A stretch of 33,855 nt of DNA, taken from the NCBI GenBank assembly GCA_903907835.1, contig CAIVPQ010000169.1:1-33855 (forward strand). Direction: 5' to 3'. Origin of the DNA: an uncultured Actinomycetes bacterium. GTDB taxonomy: Bacteria > Actinomycetota > Actinomycetes > S36-B12 > UBA5976. Of this stretch, positions 1 to 9,332 are shown one piece after another; positions within the stretch are counted from its first letter, which is position 1, and every line of letters begins with the position of its first letter. The notes beneath the pieces were generated by a model. That model saw nothing but the letters and a program-made list of their open reading frames with translations. It was not told the DNA's origin and did not search any database. The translations under genes were made by a program, and so were the position numbers.

Positions 1-222
1 ATTCGGGAAACCACATCGAATTTTCGACGGTTTTAACTCGTATTCGTCAGCATGATGTTCACAACTGGAACTAACTCGTAACCCCTAAACCGTAGAACAA
101 GGCACTGACATATTTGGACAATTTTCAAGTAATTGCCAAAATTTCTTGGAAAAATCAAAAGAATTTCTCTGACCAAACGACATCGGGGTTCAGGTCAATA
201 AACCGCAGGTAGAATATGGGAA

Positions 223-259
223 GCGGTCGAATTGAGCGCATAGCGCACAACCGCCTTTT
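223..259 (+). promoter_or_regulatory. imperfect hairpin followed by TTTT just upstream of the ABC-F gene (candidate terminator/attenuator)
   Basis: GCGG(223-226)/CCGC(251-254), TTG(232-234)/CAA(248-250), GCGC(236-239)/GCGC(243-246) with ATA loop, then CTTTT at 255-259; 24 nt before GTG at 284. Confidence 0.35.
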
Positions 260-283
260 ATTTAGAATGGATTTTCACCCACA

Positions 284-1882
284 GTGCTCCAGGCAACAGA
301 TATTGAACTACGCGCTGGCGCCGAACTATTGGTTTCAGGCGCGAATTTCCGCGTAGACAATGGCGACCGAATTGGGCTTGTCGGGCGAAATGGTGCTGGA
401 AAAACTACTTTGACTAAGGTTCTTGCCGGTCAGACACAACCTGCTGGGGGCACTATTGCTACCGGGGGAATGGTTGGTTACCTGCCCCAAGATCCACGCA
501 CTGGCGACTTGGATGTAGTCGCACTTGATCGAATTTTGAGCGCCCGTGGTCTGGATGTAGTTATCCGTCGAATGCGCCAAGCCGAAGAAGATATGGGCAA
601 TCCGGATTCCACCATCAGCGCTAAAGCCATGCGTAAATATTCAACCGCTGAGGCTGAGTTTCAGTCTGCTGGTGGATACGCCGCTGAGAGCGAAGCTTCG
701 AGCCTTGCCGCCAGCGTAGGACTTACTCCTACAACCCTTTCGCAGACTTTGGGAACTCTTTCCGGTGGACAGCGACGCCGAATCGAACTTGCTCGAATTT
801 TATTCAGCGGAGCAGAGACGCTACTGCTCGATGAACCAACAAACCACCTTGATGCAGATTCCATTGCTTGGTTGCGCGGGTTCTTACAAGGACATCAAGG
901 CGGACTCATTGTCATTAGCCATGATGTTGAACTACTTGAAGCCTGTGTTAATCGTGTCTTCCATCTTGATGCAAACCGTCAGTCACTCGATATCTACAAC
1001 GTCGGTTGGAAAGAGTATCTGACTTCGCGCGAAACTGATGAACGCCGTAGAAAACGTGAGCGGATGAACGCTGAAAAGCAGGCTGGTCAGCTCAAGCAAC
1101 AAGCCGACCGCATGCGCGCCAAGGCATCAAAGGCAAAGGCCGCCCAAAGTATGCTCAAGCGTGCTGAGAAATTGGTAGACGGACTTGAAGGTGTGCGTGT
1201 TGCAGATCGAGTAGCAAAACTTCGTTTCCCAACTCCAGCAGCATGTGGCAAGACGCCATTGATGGCGCAGGGTTTAAGTCGCATTTATGGTTCGCAGGAA
1301 ATTTTTACCGATGTCGACCTCGCAATTGACCGGGGGAGCAAGGTTGTAATTCTGGGGCTTAACGGTGCTGGAAAAACAACTCTTCTTCGCATCCTGGCTG
1401 GCGTAGACAAAGCCGACACTGGTGAGATTCTTCCTGGACATGGTCTCAAGGTGGGCTACTACGCTCAGGAACACGAAACCCTTGATGCTGACCGCACAGT
1501 TTTGGACAACATGACTTCGGCTTCCGATAATCTCAATGACACCCAAATTCGAAGTGTCCTAGGTTCATTCCTTTTTTCGGGCGACGCAGTAACAAAATTG
1601 GCCGGAGTGCTTTCTGGTGGCGAAAAGACTCGTTTGAGTTTGGCAATGCTGGTTGTCTCTGCAGCAAATGTGTTACTTCTTGACGAACCTACAAATAACC
1701 TCGATCCAGCAAGCCGGGCCGAAATTCTAGATGCTTTGCATAACTATGAAGGCTCAGTCGTTTTGGTAACTCACGATGAGGGAGCAGTCGAGGCGCTGCA
1801 GCCAGAACGCGTCTTGTTGCTACCAGATGGTGTAGAAGATTTATGGAGTGCCGATTACCTAGACCTCATTTCGCTGGCCTAG
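284..1882 (+). CDS. ABC-F family ATP-binding cassette protein (two ABC domains, no TM)
   Basis: ORF 532 aa; two Walker A (GRNGAGKTT, GLNGAGKTT), two signature motifs (LSGGQRRR, LSGGEKTR), Walker B LLLDEPTNHLD/LLLDEPTNNLD, charged linker; GTG start. Confidence 0.93.
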   Translation: MLQATDIELRAGAELLVSGANFRVDNGDRIGLVGRNGAGKTTLTKVLAGQTQPAGGTIATGGMVGYLPQDPRTGDLDVVALDRILSARGLDVVIRRMRQAEEDMGNPDSTISAKAMRKYSTAEAEFQSAGGYAAESEASSLAASVGLTPTTLSQTLGTLSGGQRRRIELARILFSGAETLLLDEPTNHLDADSIAWLRGFLQGHQGGLIVISHDVELLEACVNRVFHLDANRQSLDIYNVGWKEYLTSRETDERRRKRERMNAEKQAGQLKQQADRMRAKASKAKAAQSMLKRAEKLVDGLEGVRVADRVAKLRFPTPAACGKTPLMAQGLSRIYGSQEIFTDVDLAIDRGSKVVILGLNGAGKTTLLRILAGVDKADTGEILPGHGLKVGYYAQEHETLDADRTVLDNMTSASDNLNDTQIRSVLGSFLFSGDAVTKLAGVLSGGEKTRLSLAMLVVSAANVLLLDEPTNNLDPASRAEILDALHNYEGSVVLVTHDEGAVEALQPERVLLLPDGVEDLWSADYLDLISLA

Positions 1883-1964
1883 CTCGCACTTCTGGTAAAT
1901 GTGTGTGGAACAAATGGCTACGGATTAGGTTAGGAACTACAAAGAAAATGATTCGGAGCAAAGT

Positions 1965-3881
1965 ATGACTATGAGCGGTGGGCCTGGCGCCTGGATGGCT
2001 ATGCGTGGCTACATGACTGATGAGTCAGTTAAGAATCAACGTTTAGCCAAGGGCACAGTGCGACGCATCATGAGCTACGCGTCCGAATTCAAATTACTAA
2101 TTATTGGATATTTAGTAACGCTCGTAATTGATTCACTTCTAGTCGTGTCGCAACCGTTGTTATTCAAACGAATTGTCGATAAAGCAATCCCGTCTGGTGA
2201 TACTCGCATGGTCACTAACACTGCTTTGTTAATTGCACTTTTATCAATCACAGATGCCGCGCTTGGTGTAGTGATTCGGCGCATGCAGGCAACGATTGGT
2301 GAAGGTCTGATTTACAACCTAAGGTCGCAAGTCTTTGACCATGTTCAGCGTCAATCAATTGCATTCTTTACTCGCGCGCAAACCGGTTCATTAATCTCAC
2401 GTTTGAACAATGACGTAGTCGGGGCGCAACGAGCTTTTACTTCGACTCTTGGCGGCGTTGTTGGCAATGTGATTAGTCTTGGTGTGGTCGTCAGTACCAT
2501 GGCTATCCTTTCGTGGAAGATTACTTTGGCAGCTCTGTTTATGTTGCCAGTATTTTTGATCCCAGCACGATTCATGGGTCGCAAGATGCAGGAATACACG
2601 CGCGATCAAGCAAATCTCAACTCCGTGATGGCAACACAGATGTCCGAGCGCTTCAATGTTTCTGGCGCGCTCCTGATGAAACTCTTTGGCAAGCCTGACC
2701 GCGAAGCCGAGTTGTTTGCTGATCGCGCGGGCAAAGTACGCGATGTTGGTGTGCGTATTGCGACTGCGAACACCGTGTTCTTCACCGCAATGATGTTGGT
2801 TGGTTCTCTTGCGACTGCACTTGTTTACGGCATCGGCGGTAACAGTGTGGTTTCTGGTTCACTCACCTTAGGAACTTTGTTAGCGCTGGTCGCCTTGTTG
2901 GGTCGCTTGTATGTTCCGATGGCCGCGCTTGCCAATGTCCGGGTTGATGTCATGACAGCTTTGGTGTCTTTTGAGAGAGTGTTCGAAGTTCTTGATCTTG
3001 AGCCCATGGTCCAGGATGCCCCAAATGCACACACCTTGCCTCGCGGTTCATCAAGCGTTGAGTTTGTTGATGTGAACTTCCGCTACCCAACTGCCGATGA
3101 AGTATCTCTGGCCAGCCTGGAAGGCATCGCCCGCCCAGACGTTGCAGTATCGGAGGATCTAATCCTGAAGGGTGTGAACTTCACCGCGCAGCCTGGTCAC
3201 TTGATTGCGTTAGTCGGTCCAAGTGGTGCAGGTAAGACCACAATTACTTCTCTTGTGTCTCGTTTATTCGATCCAACAAATGGTGTTGTAAAGATTTCTG
3301 GACATGACATTAGTCGTGTCACACAGGATTCTCTACATGATGTCGTTGGTGTTGTTACTCAAGAGGCACACATGTTCCACGAGAGCATCCGGAGTAATTT
3401 GCTGTATGCAAACCCAGAGGCCACCGAGGAACAGATGTGGGCTGCCTGCACAGATGCGCAGATTGCGGAAATGATTCGCGACATGCCTCAAGGCTTAGAT
3501 ACTGTCGTGGGCGATCGCGGTCACCGACTATCTGGCGGTGAAAAGCAGCGCCTATCTATTGCCCGCCTTTTGTTGAAGGCACCCGATGTCGTTGTGCTTG
3601 ATGAGGCGACTGCGCACCTTGATAGTGAGAACGAGGCTGCTGTTCAAGAGGCGCTCGCTATCGCTCTCAAGGGCCGAACCTCAATTGTTATTGCTCACCG
3701 ACTATCGACCATTCGTCAGGCTGACCAGATTTTGGTCATTGATGATGGAGAAGTAGTAGAGCAGGGTACTCACGAGCAGTTGATGGCAAAGGCGGGTCTG
3801 TATGCCGATCTGCACAACCGTCAGTTTGCCGAAGTTGAGAATTCGCCAGTTTTTTCGTCAGAACCGACTGAGTCTGCATGA
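1965..3881 (+). CDS. ABC transporter, fused permease/ATP-binding (multidrug/lipid exporter type)
   Basis: 638 aa; N-terminal TM region, Walker A GPSGAGKTT, signature LSGGEKQR, Walker B VVVLDEATAHLD; SD-like GGAG before ATG. Confidence 0.93.
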   Translation: MTMSGGPGAWMAMRGYMTDESVKNQRLAKGTVRRIMSYASEFKLLIIGYLVTLVIDSLLVVSQPLLFKRIVDKAIPSGDTRMVTNTALLIALLSITDAALGVVIRRMQATIGEGLIYNLRSQVFDHVQRQSIAFFTRAQTGSLISRLNNDVVGAQRAFTSTLGGVVGNVISLGVVVSTMAILSWKITLAALFMLPVFLIPARFMGRKMQEYTRDQANLNSVMATQMSERFNVSGALLMKLFGKPDREAELFADRAGKVRDVGVRIATANTVFFTAMMLVGSLATALVYGIGGNSVVSGSLTLGTLLALVALLGRLYVPMAALANVRVDVMTALVSFERVFEVLDLEPMVQDAPNAHTLPRGSSSVEFVDVNFRYPTADEVSLASLEGIARPDVAVSEDLILKGVNFTAQPGHLIALVGPSGAGKTTITSLVSRLFDPTNGVVKISGHDISRVTQDSLHDVVGVVTQEAHMFHESIRSNLLYANPEATEEQMWAACTDAQIAEMIRDMPQGLDTVVGDRGHRLSGGEKQRLSIARLLLKAPDVVVLDEATAHLDSENEAAVQEALAIALKGRTSIVIAHRLSTIRQADQILVIDDGEVVEQGTHEQLMAKAGLYADLHNRQFAEVENSPVFSSEPTESA

Positions 3882-4621
3882 ACCTTTGTGGCTAAGTAAT
3901 CACTGCGAAGCAATACACCCCAACCAATCACTGTCATGATTGCAAAGAATATCCACTGTAATGCGTAAGAGCGGTGTGGACCTTCGGTAACTTCTGGAGC
4001 GGGAATTTCAGTTAGCCCGACGGTAAGTGCGTTGGGTGCACTTGATGTCATCTCTACATACGCATTGGTCAAAATGTTTCTTTCTGGAAACATCTCATTG
4101 GGAATAATCTGGTCTATCTGATTTGCGGGCAAATCATTTGGTTTCACTTTAATTCTGGGTTTCACTAATCGCACGCGCCCCAACACTCTGACCTGACCAG
4201 ATTGCGGCCCGGAAACAGTTGGGCTATCGATGGCGGAGTTAGCAGCGGCAACCCATCCACGATTAACTAGGACTATTGTGTCGTTTGCAAGCACTAATGG
4301 GGTGATGACCCAAAGTCCGAGTTCTGATTCTAAACTTTGTTTACGCACGAGTAATTGACTCGCAATATCCCAAGTGCCGAGAAGTTCAACCGTTCGCCAC
4401 TCAAACTTCTCTGCGATTGTGACAGTTTTACTCCCTTGCTTCAAAAGGCTGTTAATCCCAACTTTTGGTTGTTCTTGAGCGTTCAAGATTGTGCTGTTGT
4501 AGGTCTGCCGTTGATTTAGTCGACTCCATTGCCAATCTGAGAGTGCATTCAAAGCTGGGAGGGAAAGTAAACACGCAATGGTCAGCGCGATCCATTTAGG
4601 ACTAGTTAGTAAACGCAGCAC
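3821..4621 (-). CDS. SURF1 family protein (cytochrome c oxidase biogenesis)
   Basis: 266 aa; N-terminal TM, WQW/RLNQRQ region, LLVRKQ...VLVNRGWV motifs, C-terminal RSYALQWIFFA TM typical of SURF1. Confidence 0.85.
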   Translation of the reverse strand: MLRLLTSPKWIALTIACLLSLPALNALSDWQWSRLNQRQTYNSTILNAQEQPKVGINSLLKQGSKTVTIAEKFEWRTVELLGTWDIASQLLVRKQSLESELGLWVITPLVLANDTIVLVNRGWVAAANSAIDSPTVSGPQSGQVRVLGRVRLVKPRIKVKPNDLPANQIDQIIPNEMFPERNILTNAYVEMTSSAPNALTVGLTEIPAPEVTEGPHRSYALQWIFFAIMTVIGWGVLLRSDYLATKVHADSVGSDEKTGEFSTSAN

Positions 4622-4630
4622 GTAATCAGG

Positions 4631-4930
4631 TTAGTCACTAGTGCGAGACTCAGTAGTCAGCGCATCTCTAACTGGCGGAGTAAATGGTTGCTCACCGCGC
4701 CAGCCGCCACGTTCGCGACCGGCGTTGGCGATTACCACAGCAAAATAGGGCAAGCCGACCGCGCCAACAATCAGAATCCAACGCAAAGGCCCACTTGCCA
4801 AGAAACCGCCGATAAAGCAGGCGGTTCGCAGACCCATGCTGAACAAGTAAACCGTTTGCCGAGATTTTTGATCCTTACTCATACCTGTTTGAGCGCCAGT
4901 GATGTTAAAGACTTCAGGCTCGTTTTTCAT
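4631..4930 (-). CDS. DUF3099 family small membrane protein
   Basis: 99 aa; two predicted TM segments and 'KSRQTVYLFSMGLRTACFI' pattern recalled from actinobacterial DUF3099. Confidence 0.75.
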   Translation of the reverse strand: MKNEPEVFNITGAQTGMSKDQKSRQTVYLFSMGLRTACFIGGFLASGPLRWILIVGAVGLPYFAVVIANAGRERGGWRGEQPFTPPVRDALTTESRTSD

Positions 4931-4997
4931 CAGGTACTTTCCGTTTGCTTGTACCTAAAGGTTACGCGCGACAGAAAGGTTTGGCATCTTGAGTGGA

Positions 4998-6377
4998 CTA
5001 GATAGCCTCGGATTTGGTGGACAGATTGAAGTCCTCAATAGTTAACGGGGCCACTCTAGAGCGCGTGAACCAGTCTGCCCACTCACGAGGTAGGCAATCA
5101 ATTGCTTCTCCGGCATCAACTATCCGGTTGAGCAGACCAACTGGAGAGTCATTGAACCTAAAATTGCTGGCCGCGCCGATAATTTTGCCCTCGCGCACAA
5201 CGTATACACCGTCGCGAGTTAGTCCAGTGAGTAAAAGTGATTGTGGATCAACTTCGCGGATGTACCATAGGCAAGTGATGAGTAAGCCATCGATCATACG
5301 TGCAGCTAGTTCCTCAAGTGAGCCGTGACCGTCCTGATCTATTACTTCGATGTTGTCAGCAAGGGGAGTGAACGGCAATTTTGCCTCACCCGCAGAAAAG
5401 CGACTGCTGGCTAGGGCCTTAAGTACTCCTTTATCCAGAATGCTGGTGCGTCCGATAGGCAAACCAGTATCAAATGTGCTCGACATTGAAGACGATCCGA
5501 GATTGACCACATGGTCGATAGTTTCAAGTCCAGACATAGCTGGATCACTTGAAATTGAAATTAAGCGATCACTTAGTTTTTCACCGATGCGTGTTGCACC
5601 GTTGGATGCACTAAATACGCTGCGACCTTGGGCAGCCTCTCTGGCCGAAGCGGTCCACATTAGGTAAATCATCAGGTCAGCCACGGCACTTGAGGACAAA
5701 GTCACCTTGTGGTGACCTGGCTCAAGTTCAATCTTCGTCAATTGATGTACAAGACCCTGGCTGACATTCTTCGCATGCGCAAGAACATCAACATCATTGA
5801 GCGACGTGCCTCCTTGACCAGACCACGCTGACCGATCACGCTCAGGACTCTTGGCACACAGTTCAAACCGACTCGTTGCCTGAGCAAAGCGCATACGAGT
5901 TCCACTTGAAGTGCCCACATACATTGTGTCCACTGAATGCTCGGCGTAACCGAAATATTGTGCAGAGGTGTCCTGCATAACTACACCTAGGGACTTCGCA
6001 ATGTGTTCGATTCCGGAGAAATCTGCAGCCTGTGGTGCTTCTGAAAAATTAGCATGAACTGGTCCGGCAACTAGATCGCTTGCATCCTCTGATGCTCCAC
6101 CAGCAATTGCGCTGGCAGTACTTGTTGAAACCAACATTTCAATATCCGCTACAGATCTAACTTGGCCACTTGCAATGCCACAACCAATCCCATCATCAAC
6201 GGGAACAAATGCTGCGATTGAAAGAGTGTTGTCTTGAGTGCTGCCGTTGGTAGTCAAACTAGAGTTAGCCCAACGCAGATTAGCCGAAAAATTCGATTCG
6301 CTAACCACAACGCCACCGTTGGCACCCAACAGGTCTAGTGCAATTTCTACCGATTGTGCAATTGTTAAGTCACTCAT
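4998..6377 (-). CDS. TldE/PmbA family metallopeptidase subunit
   Basis: 459 aa; adjacent to TldD with overlapping start/stop; C-terminal TLRDGVYVVREGKIIGAASNFRFNDS pattern. Confidence 0.88.
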   Translation of the reverse strand: MSDLTIAQSVEIALDLLGANGGVVVSESNFSANLRWANSSLTTNGSTQDNTLSIAAFVPVDDGIGCGIASGQVRSVADIEMLVSTSTASAIAGGASEDASDLVAGPVHANFSEAPQAADFSGIEHIAKSLGVVMQDTSAQYFGYAEHSVDTMYVGTSSGTRMRFAQATSRFELCAKSPERDRSAWSGQGGTSLNDVDVLAHAKNVSQGLVHQLTKIELEPGHHKVTLSSSAVADLMIYLMWTASAREAAQGRSVFSASNGATRIGEKLSDRLISISSDPAMSGLETIDHVVNLGSSSMSSTFDTGLPIGRTSILDKGVLKALASSRFSAGEAKLPFTPLADNIEVIDQDGHGSLEELAARMIDGLLITCLWYIREVDPQSLLLTGLTRDGVYVVREGKIIGAASNFRFNDSPVGLLNRIVDAGEAIDCLPREWADWFTRSRVAPLTIEDFNLSTKSEAI

Positions 6378-7867
6378 GCGTTAGCTTCCATTCTGCCGTT
6401 CAAGATGTTGATGTTTCTAAACAGAGCTGATGGACAGCCATGACTTACTGGAGCCACCTGACCGGGTTGACCCTTGCCACAGTTGAGCGCCCCGCCTAAT
6501 AAATAGGTGCTAGCGCCACCCAATCCGGCTAATGAACCCCAAAAATCTGGTGTATTTGATTGATAGACAACATCACGGAGTTGACCGACTATTTTGCCCT
6601 CTCGAATTTCAAAGAATTTTTGTCCAGTGAATTGGAAGTTATAACGCTGCATATCGATTGACCATGACTTATCGCCAACGATGTAAATGCCCTTTTCTAC
6701 ATCGGCAATCAAATCCTGAGTGGTTACATTGGCACTATTCGCGCGCAATGAAACGTTGGGCATGCGTTGGATTGGGGTATGTAAAGCCGAGTCAGCGAAC
6801 GCGCAACCGTTTGATCGACTTAAGCCAATTCGCGAAGCGGTACTTCGGTCTACTTGGTACCCAGTCAGAATGCCATTAGTTACCAAATCCCATTCCTGGG
6901 CGGCGACACCTTCATCGTCGTACCCAACCGTAGAAAGACCATGTTCGGCGGTGCGGTCTCCAACTACATTCATCAACTCGCTGCCGTATTTAAAGTTGCC
7001 GAGTTTATCGATTGTGGCAAAGGATGTTCCGGCGTAATTTGCCTCATACCCAAGCGCACGATCTAGTTCGGTTGCATGTCCGATGGATTCGTGAATAGTA
7101 AGCCATAAGTTAGTGGGATCGATCACGAGATCCCACTGCCCAGGTTCTACAGATGGCGCTTTAGATTTTTCGGCCAAGAGTTCAGGTAACTCGTTAAGTT
7201 CGGTTTCCCAGTCCCAACCAGTTCCAGTCAGATATTCCCAACCGCGTCCGGCTGGGGGCGCGCAAGTACGAATATCATCAAAACCTGATTCACCGACATG
7301 AATTGCATTAAGTTGTGCGCTGATTCGATCGCGACTCTGCGTTATTTGATTACCATTTAGATCCGCAAAGTAGGTTGAATCGCGGCCCATCGCAGCGTGT
7401 GCATCTATGTGTGAGACCACCTCGGCTCCTGCGATTCGTGCATTCCAATCAGTAAGCAGTTCGATCACTTGAGAGTCAGGGATTGCCATAGCGTCCACTT
7501 CAACTGGCATCTGCCAAGACACTTCACCATGTGATGGCTCATCAACTAACTCAACGCGATCACTTGAAACCTGCGCACTAAGACGGGCCATGGCTAATGC
7601 GCGGTTAGTGGCATCTAGTGCAGCTTGCGGAGTTAGATCTGCGGAACCCGCAAAGCCCCAGGCACCATTGAGAACCACCCGAACGCTAAGTGCACAAGTG
7701 CTGTCAGAGGCCACGTTCTCCACATTTCCATCGCGCAATGAAACGCCACGACTGTCATGACGAGCTATGCGAAAGTGCGCTACTTCAGCACCAGCCTGCC
7801 GCGCAATGGCAAGTGCAGCATCACTCAAACCTGTAGGTAAGTCCGGGTTGTTAACTAGGTCCGTCAC
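6374..7867 (-). CDS. tldD: TldD family metallopeptidase
   Basis: 497 aa; HExxxH motif (HESIGH), GxRDVVYQSNTPDFWGSL and C-terminal CGKGQPGQ pattern; GTG start with AAGGAA SD. Confidence 0.9.
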   Translation of the reverse strand: MTDLVNNPDLPTGLSDAALAIARQAGAEVAHFRIARHDSRGVSLRDGNVENVASDSTCALSVRVVLNGAWGFAGSADLTPQAALDATNRALAMARLSAQVSSDRVELVDEPSHGEVSWQMPVEVDAMAIPDSQVIELLTDWNARIAGAEVVSHIDAHAAMGRDSTYFADLNGNQITQSRDRISAQLNAIHVGESGFDDIRTCAPPAGRGWEYLTGTGWDWETELNELPELLAEKSKAPSVEPGQWDLVIDPTNLWLTIHESIGHATELDRALGYEANYAGTSFATIDKLGNFKYGSELMNVVGDRTAEHGLSTVGYDDEGVAAQEWDLVTNGILTGYQVDRSTASRIGLSRSNGCAFADSALHTPIQRMPNVSLRANSANVTTQDLIADVEKGIYIVGDKSWSIDMQRYNFQFTGQKFFEIREGKIVGQLRDVVYQSNTPDFWGSLAGLGGASTYLLGGALNCGKGQPGQVAPVSHGCPSALFRNINILNGRMEANA

Positions 7868-7877
7868 AGTTATTCCT

Positions 7878-7897
7878 TGTCAATTGGTGAATTGACA
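7878..7897. promoter_or_regulatory. perfect inverted repeat TGTCAATT-GGTG-AATTGACA upstream of tldD (candidate operator or 5'UTR hairpin)
   Basis: 8-bp arms, 4-nt spacer; 10 nt from the tldD start; TAAGGT (-10-like, minus strand 7900-7905) immediately upstream. Confidence 0.6.
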
Positions 7898-8003
7898 CAA
7901 CCTTACCCGTGGCTACGGTCGAGGATGCGCTACATCGCCATTAGTGGGCAGTAAACCATGAATCATTCACATCAATCTCTGTGGATGATGTTGATGTCTA
8001 AAT

Positions 8004-8459
8004 TTACTCGTTCGCGCCGAAGTAAGTGCCGATGAGTCCAATTACGCCACCTAGGGCTGTTGTCACCAACGTCATTACTGCGGAAGAGACATCCTGCGGT
8101 TGACGTGTGATGGCTGTCTCCATGGCTGCGGTGATGTAATCTCCCGCAATTGCTAAGCTGACAGCGACCATGGTGCCGATTGCCAAAACGTGGACGACTT
8201 TACCTACAAGAGCCGCTTGCTCGGGTCCTTGCTCATTTTCCTGACCCGCTTTGGCGCCAAAGAAACCGCCAAGCACACCTATGACACCACCAAGAGCAGT
8301 TTGTGCAAGCTGCATTACATCGGATGACACCTCTTGCGCTTCGCCGGTAATGCTTGTTTCCAACCCGGAAATTATGTAATCACCGACAATGGCAATGATT
8401 AGGGCAATAACCACACCTACGGACAAAAGGAACATGGTTCTGTCTTTAAGGGTCTTCAT
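8004..8459 (-). CDS. small four-TM membrane protein with internal tandem duplication, unknown function
   Basis: ORF called to 8495, but ATG at 8459 has SD AGAGGAAA (AGAGGAAATCACATG); 151 aa made of two ~61-aa homologous halves. Confidence 0.8.
   Translation of the reverse strand: MKTLKDRTMFLLSVGVVIALIIAIVGDYIISGLETSITGEAQEVSSDVMQLAQTALGGVIGVLGGFFGAKAGQENEQGPEQAALVGKVVHVLAIGTMVAVSLAIAGDYITAAMETAITRQPQDVSSAVMTLVTTALGGVIGLIGTYFGANE
8010..8432 (-). repeat. intragenic duplication: repeat A 8250-8432, repeat B 8010-8192
   Basis: Ungapped hand alignment gives about 32/61 identical residues (GDYI...ET.IT...Q.VSS.VM.L..TALGGVIG..G..FGA). Confidence 0.85.
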
Positions 8460-8620
8460 GTGATTTCCTCTGGTAAAAAGTTCTGGCGGTAGCAAATTGT
8501 TTCCACCAGCCTAGCGATTGATCTGTTGCTTTGTCATGTTGTCAGGACAGTAAGTGAGTTGGTGTCGGATGTTGGCATGTGCCTGACGATTTGCACTGTA
8601 GCGCACGATAACCTTATTCA

Positions 8621-9325
8621 ATGACCCGAGTTGTTTTAGTTACAGGTGGAAACCGTGGAATTGGGCTAGCAATAGCGCGATCGTTTGCTGAGCTAGGAGA
8701 CACTGTAGTAGTCACAAGCCGATCAGGTGAGCCCATCGACGGTTTAAACGTTGTTAAGTGTGATGTGTCAGATACCACTAGCGTTGACGAAGCCTTTGAT
8801 TTTGTTGAGACAAACTTTGGTCCAGTTGAGGTTGCCATCGCCAATGCCGGCATCACGCGTGATGGCCTCATCATGCGAATGTCAGATGATGACATCAATG
8901 ATGTTTTGAACACCAATCTTGTAGGTGCGCTTCGTGTTGCTCGCCGGGCAACCCGCGCCATGATGAAGGCTCGTAGTGGTCGGATTGTTTTTATATCAAG
9001 TGTTGTCGGGCTTATGGGTTCGGCTGGTCAGGTCAATTACGCAGCGTCAAAGGCTGGATTAGTAGGTGCAGCCAGATCATTGGCGCGCGAACTCGGTCCA
9101 CGCGGTATTACTTGCAACGTCATTGCACCTGGTTTTGTTGATACAGATATGACTGCCGAACTAACTGAAGAGCGTAAAAATGACATCGTGACGAATGTGC
9201 CGCTTGGTCGTTACGCATCACCTCAAGAGATTGCAGATGTTGTTACCTTCATTTCATCAACCCAAGCTGGATACATTTCGGGTGCTGTCATTCCCGTAGA
9301 TGGCGGACTAGGTATGGGACACTAG
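8621..9325 (+). CDS. fabG: 3-oxoacyl-ACP reductase (FabG/MabA-like SDR)
   Basis: 234 aa; TGGNRGIG, NAG, S...YAASKAG catalytic motif; directly followed by FabI/InhA. Confidence 0.92.
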   Translation: MTRVVLVTGGNRGIGLAIARSFAELGDTVVVTSRSGEPIDGLNVVKCDVSDTTSVDEAFDFVETNFGPVEVAIANAGITRDGLIMRMSDDDINDVLNTNLVGALRVARRATRAMMKARSGRIVFISSVVGLMGSAGQVNYAASKAGLVGAARSLARELGPRGITCNVIAPGFVDTDMTAELTEERKNDIVTNVPLGRYASPQEIADVVTFISSTQAGYISGAVIPVDGGLGMGH

Positions 9326-9332
9326 TAAAACT

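Noticed and set aside
216-357. Possible 46-aa leader ORF from ATG 216 overlapping the ABC-F start
   Set aside because: Weak SD, no recognisable peptide, overlaps the ABC-F coding sequence out of frame; kept only as context for the attenuator idea.
8004-8459. Phage holin interpretation of the duplicated membrane protein
   Set aside because: No endolysin or other phage gene nearby; surroundings are housekeeping genes, and small Gly-rich TM proteins are easily over-called as holins.
6374-8459. RiPP/bacteriocin cluster built on TldD/TldE plus the small membrane protein
   Set aside because: The small protein is a duplicated multi-TM protein with no leader/core features, and no RiPP-modifying enzyme is present.
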